Below are positions 23,999 through 31,324 of a DNA stretch of 49,527 nucleotides, piece by piece (position 1 is the first letter of the stretch; each line of letters starts with the position of its first letter). Below the pieces are notes generated by a model, which was given only the letters and a program-made list of their open reading frames with translations, did not search any database and was not told the origin of the DNA. The translations under genes were made by a program, and so were the position numbers. This DNA comes from Lentzea kentuckyensis (GTDB lineage: Bacteria; Actinomycetota; Actinomycetes; Mycobacteriales; Pseudonocardiaceae), in NCBI RefSeq assembly GCF_002150765.1, contig NZ_MUYM01000059.1, forward strand, positions 1-49,527, in the 5' to 3' direction.

Positions 23999-25603
23999 GT
24001 GATTACTGCTGGACGGACCAGGGCTGAGGCGCTGCTCGCCGACACCCGGTCCCGGCTCACCGCGCTGACCCCCGTGCGCGTCGTCGGCGACGTGATCGTG
24101 GTGCTCGCCGCGATCCTGCTGGACCTCTGGCCAGGGCCGTGGGCCGAGACGAAGCCGTCGGGCTGGGCGCTGGTGGCGTACGTCGCCGCCTATCTGGTGC
24201 TGATGCCGTTGCGGCACGTGCTGCCGGCGACGGTCATGATCGCCGGAGCGGCGATTCCGTTCGCCGGACCCGCGTTGGTGGTCGTGCTGAGCTACACGGC
24301 CGGCCGCCGGATCGAGTCGTGGGTCAAGGCGGTGGTGTCGACCACGCTCACGTTCGTCGTCGTGGTGCTGCTGTGGGACTGGGACGCGCGGCCGCTCGAC
24401 ATCGAACCGGTCTACGGGATGCTCATCCTGATCACGATCTTCGGCGTCGGCGTGGCGCTGCCGTTCCTCGTGGGCAGGTACCTGGCGCAACGCGAGGCGC
24501 TGGTGCAGGCGATGCAGGACCGTGAGATCCGGATGCACGGCGAGAACAAGATGATCTCCCGGCAGGTCCGCCTGCGGGAGCGCAGCCGCATCGCCCAGGA
24601 CATGCACGACAGCCTCGGGCACCGGCTCTCGCTGATCTCGGTGCACGCGGGCGCGCTGGCGCTCGACCCGTCGCTGGCGGACAAGCAGCGCGAGGCGATC
24701 GGGGTGCTGCGCTCGGCCGCGTTGACCGGGATGGAGGAACTGCGCGCGATCATCGGCGTGCTGCGGGCCGAGGACGGTCCCGACGACGACCCCGCGACAC
24801 GGACCGTGGAGTCCATCGACTCGTTGGTCGGCGACGCGCGCAAGGCCGGTGTACTGGTGTCGTTGGTGCGTGGTGGGCAGGCGCACCCGTTGCCGTCGAG
24901 GGTGTCGCACGCGGCGTACCGGGTCGCGCAGGAGGGGCTGACCAACGCGTCCAAGCACGCGCCGGGGGCGGCGGTGCAGGTCACCGTGAAGTACGAACCG
25001 GACGCGCTGGTCGTGGAGGTGCGGAACAACCCGTCGCGCAATGGTTCGGCGGCGAGTGAACCGGGTGTCGGCCTGATCGGCCTGACCGAGCGCGTGCGGG
25101 TGGCGGGCGGCATCCTGCACGTCGGCGCGTTGCCGTCGGGCGGCTTCCGGATCGCGGCGGTGCTGCCCTACGAGGAGACCCCGCTGCCGGACGAGCCAGA
25201 GGACGAGCAGGACGAGACCGTGTCGCCGCGGCGGATCCGCAAGTGGGCGGGGGTCGGCTCGATCGCGGGCGCGTCGATCGTGCTGGCCGTCATCATCGGC
25301 GGCTTCACCTACCTCGGCGCGCAGCCGGTGACCGAGGTGGTGTCGCAGGAGAACCTCGACAAGATCCAGGAAGGGCAGTCGGAGGCCGACGTGCTGAAGC
25401 TGCTGCCCGTCGGCGACGAACCCCTGGTGGCTGACGGCGAACGCAAGTCGCAGGCCTCTCCCGAACCACCGGGCGCGCGCTGCGTCTACCACATCACCGA
25501 CGAGCAGTCGTACCTCGCCAAGGGCACCCGAGTGGTGCGTTTCTGCTTCCGGGACGGCAAGCTGGTCGAGAAGAAGATCCACGTGCAGAGGACTGGTTCA
25601 TGA
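23999..25603 (+). CDS. NarL-type sensor histidine kinase with extra C-terminal extracytoplasmic domain
   Basis: 534 residues. About five membrane spans occupy 28-160, then a dimerisation/phosphoacceptor helix of HisKA_3 type (RIAQDMHDSLGHRLSLI, H203) and an HATPase with an N box (EGLTNASKHAPG) and G box (GVGLIGLTERV). Normally such kinases end about residue 390. Here an acidic linker leads to a further span at about 414-440 and an outside tail (441-534) with two cysteines (C495, C516) and a stretch (ENLDKIQEGQSEADVLKLL) reminiscent of BamE/SmpA-like small domains. The tail may sense or anchor to the envelope. It overlaps the response regulator by four bases (ATGA). Confidence 0.9.
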   Translation: MITAGRTRAEALLADTRSRLTALTPVRVVGDVIVVLAAILLDLWPGPWAETKPSGWALVAYVAAYLVLMPLRHVLPATVMIAGAAIPFAGPALVVVLSYTAGRRIESWVKAVVSTTLTFVVVVLLWDWDARPLDIEPVYGMLILITIFGVGVALPFLVGRYLAQREALVQAMQDREIRMHGENKMISRQVRLRERSRIAQDMHDSLGHRLSLISVHAGALALDPSLADKQREAIGVLRSAALTGMEELRAIIGVLRAEDGPDDDPATRTVESIDSLVGDARKAGVLVSLVRGGQAHPLPSRVSHAAYRVAQEGLTNASKHAPGAAVQVTVKYEPDALVVEVRNNPSRNGSAASEPGVGLIGLTERVRVAGGILHVGALPSGGFRIAAVLPYEETPLPDEPEDEQDETVSPRRIRKWAGVGSIAGASIVLAVIIGGFTYLGAQPVTEVVSQENLDKIQEGQSEADVLKLLPVGDEPLVADGERKSQASPEPPGARCVYHITDEQSYLAKGTRVVRFCFRDGKLVEKKIHVQRTGS

Positions 25604-26250
25604 TCCGGGTGCTCATCGCCGACGACGAGCCGCTGATGCGCGCGGGCATCAAGGCCATCCTCGGCACCGCTGACGACATCGAGCTGGTGGCGGAGGCAGG
25701 CGACGGCCGCGAGGCGCTGCAGATCGTCCGCGAGCGCCGCGTCGACGTGGCCGTGCTGGACATCCGCATGCCGCGGATGGACGGCCTGGCGTGCGCTCGC
25801 GAACTGCGCACCGTCGCGCCCTCGGTCCGGGTCGTGATGCTGACGACGTTCGGCGAGGACGAGAACATCGTGCGCGCCCTGTCCGACGGCGCCGCCGGGT
25901 TCCTGCTGAAGGACTCCGCGCCCGAGGAACTGCTGCGGGCGGTGCGCGCGGTCAACAACGGCGAGGCCTACCTGTCGCCGATGGTCACCTCGCGGGTGGT
26001 CGGCATGGTGGCGACGTCCGGGCAGCCGAAGCGGCAGGAGGCGCAGAAGGCCGTCGCGGGGCTGACCGAGCGCGAGGTCGAGGTGCTGGCGCTGCTCGGG
26101 CAGGGCATGTCGAACGCGGACGTCGGGGCGAAGCTGCACATGTCCGAGGCGACGGTGAAGACGTACGTGTCGCGGTTGCTGGCGAAACTGGGGCTGACGA
26201 ACCGCGTCCAAGCAGCCTTGCTCGCCCGAGACGCGGGCCTGGCCACCTAG
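25600..26250 (+). CDS. LuxR/NarL-family response regulator
   Basis: 216 residues. Receiver domain with the acidic pocket (ADDE), phosphoacceptor D54 in VLDIRMPRMDG, and KDSAPEE with the conserved Lys; then a LuxR-type helix-turn-helix (LTEREVEVLALLGQGMSNADVGAKL... TVKTYVSRLLAKLGLTNR). ATG 25600 overlaps the kinase stop, so the two are translated together and form a cognate pair. Targets are unknown; the pot genes upstream and the GlsB-like gene downstream are candidates only by position. Confidence 0.95.
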   Translation: MIRVLIADDEPLMRAGIKAILGTADDIELVAEAGDGREALQIVRERRVDVAVLDIRMPRMDGLACARELRTVAPSVRVVMLTTFGEDENIVRALSDGAAGFLLKDSAPEELLRAVRAVNNGEAYLSPMVTSRVVGMVATSGQPKRQEAQKAVAGLTEREVEVLALLGQGMSNADVGAKLHMSEATVKTYVSRLLAKLGLTNRVQAALLARDAGLAT

Positions 26251-26261
26251 CTCGCTTTGCC

Positions 26262-26320
26262 GCACGCGGGGGCCTCGCGTGCGCGCTGAGTGCACGAAAG
26301 CTCCCCGCGTGCACTCAGCA
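26262..26320. repeat. Intergenic palindromic repeat, copy 1
   Basis: About 59 bases that recur at 30321-30380. Outer pair GCACGCGGGG (26262-26271) and CCCCGCGTGC (26303-26312) can form one hairpin; GCTGAGTGCACG (26285-26296) and CGTGCACTCAGC (26308-26319) form a second, perfect 12-bp one. The two share bases and exclude each other. It lies directly downstream of the response regulator and upstream of a clear terminator. Confidence 0.75.
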
Positions 26321-26329
26321 CACACGAGA

Positions 26330-26360
26330 GAGGCCGTTCGGGTGACACCCGAACGGCCTC
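26330..26360. terminator. Bidirectional hairpin terminator
   Basis: GAGGCCGTTCGGGT (26330-26343) pairs perfectly with ACCCGAACGGCCTC (26347-26360) around a three-base loop, between two convergent genes. No long T tract, as is usual in actinobacteria. Confidence 0.85.
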
Positions 26361-26375
26361 AACCGTCTCATGCGG

Positions 26376-26642
26376 CTAAGCGTGGGTTCGCCTGCCCGTT
26401 ACCAGGCGGTAGATGCCCAGCAAGATCAGCGAGCCGACGATGGCGAGCAGCCACGTCCGCAGGTCGAAGAACGAACCCAGATCAGTCGCGAAGAGCGCGG
26501 ATCCGATGAAACCACCGAGAATCGCGCCGACGATGCCGAGCAGCATCGTGATGATGAAGCCGCCGGGGTCGTTACCAGGCATGATTGCCTTGGCGATGGC
26601 GCCGGCCAGCAAGCCGAGCACGATCCAACCGAGGATGCCCAC
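26376..26642 (-). CDS. GlsB/YeaQ/YmgE-family small membrane protein
   Basis: 88 residues, almost entirely hydrophobic with three glycine-rich spans: ILGWIVLGLLAGAIAKAIMPG, GFIITMLLGIVGAILGGFIG and a third near LLAIVGSLILLGIYRL. The GxxAGxIAxxIMPGxxPGG pattern is the family (transglycosylase-associated protein, PF04226) signature; members are stress-linked in several bacteria but their mechanism is unknown. GTG 26642 is preceded on the minus strand by GGAAGGAGA. Convergent with the response regulator and divergent from dxr. Confidence 0.88.
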   Translation of the reverse strand: MGILGWIVLGLLAGAIAKAIMPGNDPGGFIITMLLGIVGAILGGFIGSALFATDLGSFFDLRTWLLAIVGSLILLGIYRLVTGRRTHA

Positions 26643-26777
26643 GGAGAGTCTCCTTCCATCGACTTGTCGAGGATGGAATGCCCCCAAAGTGGCGACTTCA
26701 CGCCTCCAAAACCGCTCCGTTATCAAAGTAGCGGGCTGTGCCGGGCTCTCAGGCACTCTCCGGAACAATGAGGGGCG

Positions 26778-27908
26778 ATGAGTACTCCACGCACTGTCCT
26801 GATCCTGGGATCGACCGGTTCGGTCGGCACCCAGGCGCTCGACGTCATCCGGCGCAACCGCGATCGCTTCCAGGTCGTCGGGCTCGGCGCGGGCGGGCGT
26901 CAGCTGGACCTGCTCAAGCAGCAGGCAGCCGAGTTCGACGTGCCCGTAGTGGCTGTCGCGAACGGCGCCGAGGTACCCGGCGTCAAGACGTTGACCAGCA
27001 TGGTCGACCTGATCGAGGCGGCGCCGGCGGACGTCGTCCTGAACGGCATGGACGGGTCGCGCGGCCTCGAGCCGTCGTTGAAGGCGCTGGAGTCCGGTGC
27101 CACGCTCGCGCTCGCCAACAAGGAGTCGCTCATCGCGGGCGGGCCGCTCGTGCTGAAGGCGGCCAAGCCCGACCAGATCGTGCCGGTCGACTCGGAGCAC
27201 TCGGCGCTCGCGCAGTGTCTGCGGGGCGGTGCGTCGCACGAGGTGCACAAGCTGGTGCTCACGGCGTCCGGCGGGCCGTTTCGCGGCAGGAGCAGGAAAG
27301 ACCTCGAAGCCGTCACCGTGCAGCAGGCGATGGCACATCCGACGTGGTCGATGGGGCAGGTCGTCACCATCAACTCGGCGAACCTGGTGAACAAGGGCCT
27401 CGAACTGATCGAGGCGCACCTGCTGTTCGGGGTGCCGTACGACCGCGTCGACGTCGTGGTGCACCCGCAGTCCATCATTCACTCGATGGTGACCTTCACC
27501 GACGGCTCGACGCTGGCCCAGGCGTCGCCGCCGGACATGCGGCTGCCCATCTCACTGGGCCTCGGATGGCCCGAGCGCGTCGCCGGTGCCGCGGCCGCCT
27601 GTACCTTTGACACCGCCACCTCGTGGACGTTCGAACCGCTGGACAGCGTCACGTTCCCGGCGGTCGAGCTGGCGCGGCAGGCTGGTACCGCGGGTGGTTG
27701 CCTGCCCGCGATCTACAACGCCGCGAACGAGGAGGCACTTGCCTCCTTCGTCGCCGGCGACACGTCGTTCCTGTCGATCGTGGACACCATCGGCCAGGTT
27801 CTCGGCGAGGCAAACGTTTGGCAGAAGGATCCCGCCGATGTGGCGGAGGTCCTTGCCGCCGAGGACTGGGCACGCGCACGTGCCCGCGAGCTGGTTGGAA
27901 GGAACTGA
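26778..27908 (+). CDS. dxr: 1-deoxy-D-xylulose-5-phosphate reductoisomerase
   Basis: Dxr makes 2-C-methyl-D-erythritol 4-phosphate with NADPH, the committed step of the MEP isoprenoid pathway. 376 residues with LGSTGSVG (nucleotide loop), LANKESLI, PVDSEHSA (metal ligands), SGGPF and HPTWSMG, and NSANLVNKGLE, all active-site motifs. ATG 26778 agrees with family length. It is followed at seven bases by the site-2 protease gene and then ispG, the usual actinobacterial arrangement. Confidence 0.96.
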   Translation: MSTPRTVLILGSTGSVGTQALDVIRRNRDRFQVVGLGAGGRQLDLLKQQAAEFDVPVVAVANGAEVPGVKTLTSMVDLIEAAPADVVLNGMDGSRGLEPSLKALESGATLALANKESLIAGGPLVLKAAKPDQIVPVDSEHSALAQCLRGGASHEVHKLVLTASGGPFRGRSRKDLEAVTVQQAMAHPTWSMGQVVTINSANLVNKGLELIEAHLLFGVPYDRVDVVVHPQSIIHSMVTFTDGSTLAQASPPDMRLPISLGLGWPERVAGAAAACTFDTATSWTFEPLDSVTFPAVELARQAGTAGGCLPAIYNAANEEALASFVAGDTSFLSIVDTIGQVLGEANVWQKDPADVAEVLAAEDWARARARELVGRN

Positions 27909-27915
27909 ACGTCTC

Positions 27916-29127
27916 GTGAACACATTCGTCAACTTCCTCGGGGTGCTGCTGTTCGCGTTCGGCATCGCGGTGTCCATCGCGCTGCACGAGTTCGGGCACC
28001 TGCTGACCGCGAAGTTCTACGGCATGAAGGTCACCCGCTACTTCATCGGCTTCGGCCCGAAGCTCTTCTCGTTCCGCAAGGGCGAGACCGAGTACGGCCT
28101 GAAGGCGATCCCGGCCGGCGGCTTCTGCGAGATCACCGGCATGACGGCGCTGGAGGACGTGCACCCGGACGACCGGCCGCGCGCCTTCTACAACCAGAAG
28201 GTCTGGAAGCGCGTCGTCGTGCTCTCGGCGGGCTCGATCACGCACTTCATCCTCGGTTTCATCATCCTGCTGATCCTCGCGATGTCGCTGGGCCTGCCGA
28301 ACAACAAGGACCTGCCGGTTCTCGCCCAGATCACGCCGTGCGTGCAGGACCACACCGTCGGCCTCGACGCGCCGTGCGCGCCCGGTGCCCCGGCCCCGGC
28401 CAAGGACGCCGGTCTGCAGGCGGGCGACCAGGTCACCTCCATCGCGGGCAAGTCCATCTCGACGTGGTCGGACATGCTCCGGATCACCCGCGACCTGAGC
28501 GGCCCCACCGAGTTCAAGGTGCTGCGCGACGGCAAGGAGGTCGCGCTCACGGTGAACGTGCCGCAGGTCACCCGCGAGGTCACCGACGGCAAGGGCGGCC
28601 GCGAGGTCAAGAAGGTCGGCGCCATCGGCGTCACCTGGCAGCAGAACTTCACCTACAACCCCATCGAGGCGATCCCGGCCTCGCTGGCGTTCACCGGCGA
28701 CATGTTCGTGAACACCTGGAAGGGCCTCATGCGCTTCCCGGAGCGCATCCCGGCCGTGGTCAAGGCCATCGGCGGCGGCGAGCGCGACCTCGACACCCCG
28801 ATCTCCGTCGTGGGTGCGTCGCGCCTGGGCGGTGACGCCGCGGAGCGCGGGCTGTGGGCGTTCTTCATCCTCATGCTGGCGGGCCTGAACTTCTTCGTCG
28901 GTGTGTTCAACCTCCTGCCGCTGCTCCCGCTTGACGGTGGTCACATCGCCGTCAACCTCTACGAACGGGTGCGAGACTGGATTCGGAAGCTGCGCGGCAA
29001 GCCCGCCGGCGCCCCGGTCAACTACATGCGCCTGTTGCCGCTCACCTACGTGGTCATCTTCATCGGCGGCGCCATCACGCTGCTGACCGTGACCGCCGAC
29101 ATCGTCAACCCGATCAGGTTGCAGTAG
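27916..29127 (+). CDS. rip1: Site-2 intramembrane zinc metalloprotease (M50)
   Basis: 403 residues. HEFGH at 24-28 in the first membrane span and LDGGH with D340 in the third give the zinc site; a PDZ domain lies between (about residues 130-260: AGLQAGDQVTSIAGKSIS, FKVLRDGKEV). Such proteases cut anti-sigma factors and other membrane substrates in regulated intramembrane proteolysis; the mycobacterial orthologue Rip1 sits in the same gene order. GTG 27916 has GGAAGGAAC at 27897-27905. A longer open frame to 27586 is only overlap with dxr. Confidence 0.95.
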   Translation: MNTFVNFLGVLLFAFGIAVSIALHEFGHLLTAKFYGMKVTRYFIGFGPKLFSFRKGETEYGLKAIPAGGFCEITGMTALEDVHPDDRPRAFYNQKVWKRVVVLSAGSITHFILGFIILLILAMSLGLPNNKDLPVLAQITPCVQDHTVGLDAPCAPGAPAPAKDAGLQAGDQVTSIAGKSISTWSDMLRITRDLSGPTEFKVLRDGKEVALTVNVPQVTREVTDGKGGREVKKVGAIGVTWQQNFTYNPIEAIPASLAFTGDMFVNTWKGLMRFPERIPAVVKAIGGGERDLDTPISVVGASRLGGDAAERGLWAFFILMLAGLNFFVGVFNLLPLLPLDGGHIAVNLYERVRDWIRKLRGKPAGAPVNYMRLLPLTYVVIFIGGAITLLTVTADIVNPIRLQ

Positions 29128-29152
29128 TGATTTACGGAAAGGTGCACAACCC

Positions 29153-30307
29153 ATGAGTGACGGCGTGATGCTCGGAATGCCGGCACTGCCGCCGCCGGTG
29201 CTGTCGGAACGTCGCAAGACCAGGCAGCTGATGGTGGGCAACGTCGGTGTCGGCAGCGAGTTCCCCGTCTCCGTCCAGTCGATGACGACGACCCTGACGT
29301 CGGACGTCAACGCGACGCTGCAGCAGATCGCGGAACTCACCGCGGCCGGCTGCGACATCGTCCGGGTCGCCTGCCCCTCGCAGGACGACGCGGACGCGCT
29401 GCCCGCGATCGCCAGGAAGTCCCAGATCCCGGTGATCGCCGACATCCACTTCCAGCCGAAGTACGTCTTCGCCGCGATCGAGGCTGGTTGCGCGGCAGTC
29501 CGGGTGAACCCCGGCAACATCCGCAAGTTCGACGACCAGGTCAAGGAGATCGCGGCCGCCGCCCGCGATCACGGCACGCCGATCCGCATCGGCGTCAACG
29601 CGGGTTCGCTGGACCCGCGGCTGCTGCAGAAGTACGGCAAGGCCACCCCGGAGGCCCTGGCCGAGAGCGCGATGTGGGAGGCCTCGCTCTTCGCGGAGCA
29701 CGACTTCCACGACATCAAGATCTCGGTGAAGCACAACGACCCGGTGGTCATGGTGCGCGCGTACGAACTGCTGGCCGAGCAGTGCGACTACCCGCTGCAC
29801 CTCGGTGTCACGGAGGCCGGCCCGGCCTTCCAGGGCACCATCAAGTCCGCGGTGGCCTTCGGGGCGCTGCTCCGCCAGGGCATCGGCGACACGATCCGCG
29901 TGTCGCTGTCCGCCCCGCCGGTCGAGGAGATCAAGGTCGGCCACCAGATCCTCCAGTCGCTCAACCTGCGCCCGCGCAAGCTGGAGATCGTGTCCTGCCC
30001 GTCCTGCGGCCGCGCCCAGGTCGACGTGTACACGCTCGCCGAGCAGGTCACGGCCGGTCTGGAGGGCATGGAGGTGCCGCTGCGCGTCGCCGTCATGGGC
30101 TGCGTCGTGAACGGCCCCGGCGAGGCCCGCGAGGCCGACCTGGGCGTCGCCTCCGGCAACGGCAAGGGCCAGATCTTCGTGAAGGGCAAGGTCATCAAGA
30201 CCGTGCCCGAGCACGCGATCGTGGAAACCCTCATCGAGGAGGCCATGCGCCTCGCCGAGGAGATGGAGCCGGTCGAGGGCGGCGCCCCGGCCGTAACCGT
30301 CGGCTAA
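29153..30307 (+). CDS. ispG: 4-hydroxy-3-methylbut-2-enyl diphosphate synthase (MEP pathway)
   Basis: IspG reduces methylerythritol cyclodiphosphate to HMBPP with a [4Fe-4S] cluster. The 384-residue two-domain protein has the TIM-barrel N-terminus (SVQSMTTTLTSDV, VRVACPSQDDA, ADIHFQP, VRVNPGNI) and the cluster ligands C282 and C285 (CPSCGR), C317 (MGCVVNGPGEA) and E324. GAAAGG lies 13-8 bases upstream of ATG 29153. With dxr it supplies two steps of the same pathway in one operon. Confidence 0.96.
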   Translation: MSDGVMLGMPALPPPVLSERRKTRQLMVGNVGVGSEFPVSVQSMTTTLTSDVNATLQQIAELTAAGCDIVRVACPSQDDADALPAIARKSQIPVIADIHFQPKYVFAAIEAGCAAVRVNPGNIRKFDDQVKEIAAAARDHGTPIRIGVNAGSLDPRLLQKYGKATPEALAESAMWEASLFAEHDFHDIKISVKHNDPVVMVRAYELLAEQCDYPLHLGVTEAGPAFQGTIKSAVAFGALLRQGIGDTIRVSLSAPPVEEIKVGHQILQSLNLRPRKLEIVSCPSCGRAQVDVYTLAEQVTAGLEGMEVPLRVAVMGCVVNGPGEAREADLGVASGNGKGQIFVKGKVIKTVPEHAIVETLIEEAMRLAEEMEPVEGGAPAVTVG

Positions 30308-30320
30308 CCCTGTTCGGAAT

Positions 30321-30380
30321 GCACGCGGGGCGCCTTCGTGCGGTCTGAGTGAACGAAAGCTCCCCGCGTGCACTTCAGCA
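30321..30380. repeat. Intergenic palindromic repeat, copy 2
   Basis: Matches copy 1 at 26262-26320 over most of its length. GCACGCGGGG (30321-30330) and CCCCGCGTGC (30362-30371) are conserved and pair; the inner 12-bp stem of copy 1 is broken here by changes (TGAGTGAACG, CACTTCAGC). Position right after ispG suggests a transcription end. Confidence 0.7.
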
Positions 30381-30454
30381 GGTGCGGATCGTCACGGGCG
30401 GTAGGCACTGTTGGCTGATGCCACACGTACGTCTTATCTGGCACGCTAGGTGAC

Positions 30455-31306
30455 GTGCTGAGGCTTGCCGGAGCGCGCGTACTCGACGAGCGCGACCTGA
30501 TCGACGTGCGCGGGGTCTTCGACAACGACCCCGTAGCCGCGTGCATGGTCGCGGCCAGGGTGGAAGTGGCCGGCCTCGACCCGTGGCGGTTGGGCGGCGA
30601 GATGTGGGGCTCGGACTCCAGGCCCATCAGAGGCCGGGTGGACGGCCTGTGCTTCTCCGGCCCGAACCTGATCCCGCTCAAGGGCAATGCCTCGGCGATG
30701 CGCATGTTCGCTGATCGAGCGAGGCGCCGCGGCCGGATGTGCTCCAGCCTGGTCGGCCCCGCCGAGCAGGTCCTGACGCTGTGGGACGAGCTCCAGCCCG
30801 ACTGGGGCCCGGCCCGCGAGGTGCGCGGCGACCAGCCGTTGATGGCGATCTCCAGCAGCCCGAAGGTCACCCCGGACCCGCTGGTCCGCCAGGTCCGGCC
30901 GAGCGAGCTCAGCCGGTACCTGCCGGCCGCCATCTCGATGTTCGTCGAGGAGGTCGGCATCGACCCGTGCGCGGAGGACGGCGGCGCGGGCTACCGGGCC
31001 AGGGTCTCCGAGCTGATCGCCGCAGGCAGGGCGTTCGCCAGGTTCGAACACGGCGAGGTCGTCTTCAAGGCGGAGATCGGCGCGATGTCGTCCCGGGTCG
31101 GCCAGATCCAGGGCGTCTGGGTGCGACCGGACCGCCGCGGCGAGGGCATCGGCACCGCGGGCACGGCGGCCGTGGCGGACCGGCTCACCCGCGTCCTCAA
31201 CCGCACGGCCAGCCTTTACGTCAACGGCTACAACCACGTCGCGCAGGCCGCCTACCGCCGAATCGGGTTCGAACAGGTCGGCCAATACGCCACTGTGCTC
31301 TTCTGA
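30455..31306 (+). CDS. GNAT acetyltransferase with N-terminal DUF4081-like domain
   Basis: 283 residues. The C-terminal half is a GNAT fold with acetyl-CoA loop RPDRRGEGIG (about residues 227-236) and YVNGYNHVAQAAYRRIGF near the end; the N-terminal half (LDPWRLGGEMWG, LKGNASAMRMFADRARRRGR) matches the two-part family represented by M. tuberculosis Rv2867c, which also follows ispG. The acceptor is unknown. GTG 30455 follows CTAGGTGAC with no ribosome site, so it may be leaderless. It ends 18 bases before the penicillin-binding protein gene. Confidence 0.9.
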   Translation: MLRLAGARVLDERDLIDVRGVFDNDPVAACMVAARVEVAGLDPWRLGGEMWGSDSRPIRGRVDGLCFSGPNLIPLKGNASAMRMFADRARRRGRMCSSLVGPAEQVLTLWDELQPDWGPAREVRGDQPLMAISSSPKVTPDPLVRQVRPSELSRYLPAAISMFVEEVGIDPCAEDGGAGYRARVSELIAAGRAFARFEHGEVVFKAEIGAMSSRVGQIQGVWVRPDRRGEGIGTAGTAAVADRLTRVLNRTASLYVNGYNHVAQAAYRRIGFEQVGQYATVLF

Positions 31307-31324
31307 ACGGGCATACTCGCGCGG

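Noticed and set aside
23927..25582. 551-codon antisense frame under the histidine kinase gene
   Set aside because: Shadow of a gene with clear kinase motifs; product has no domain.
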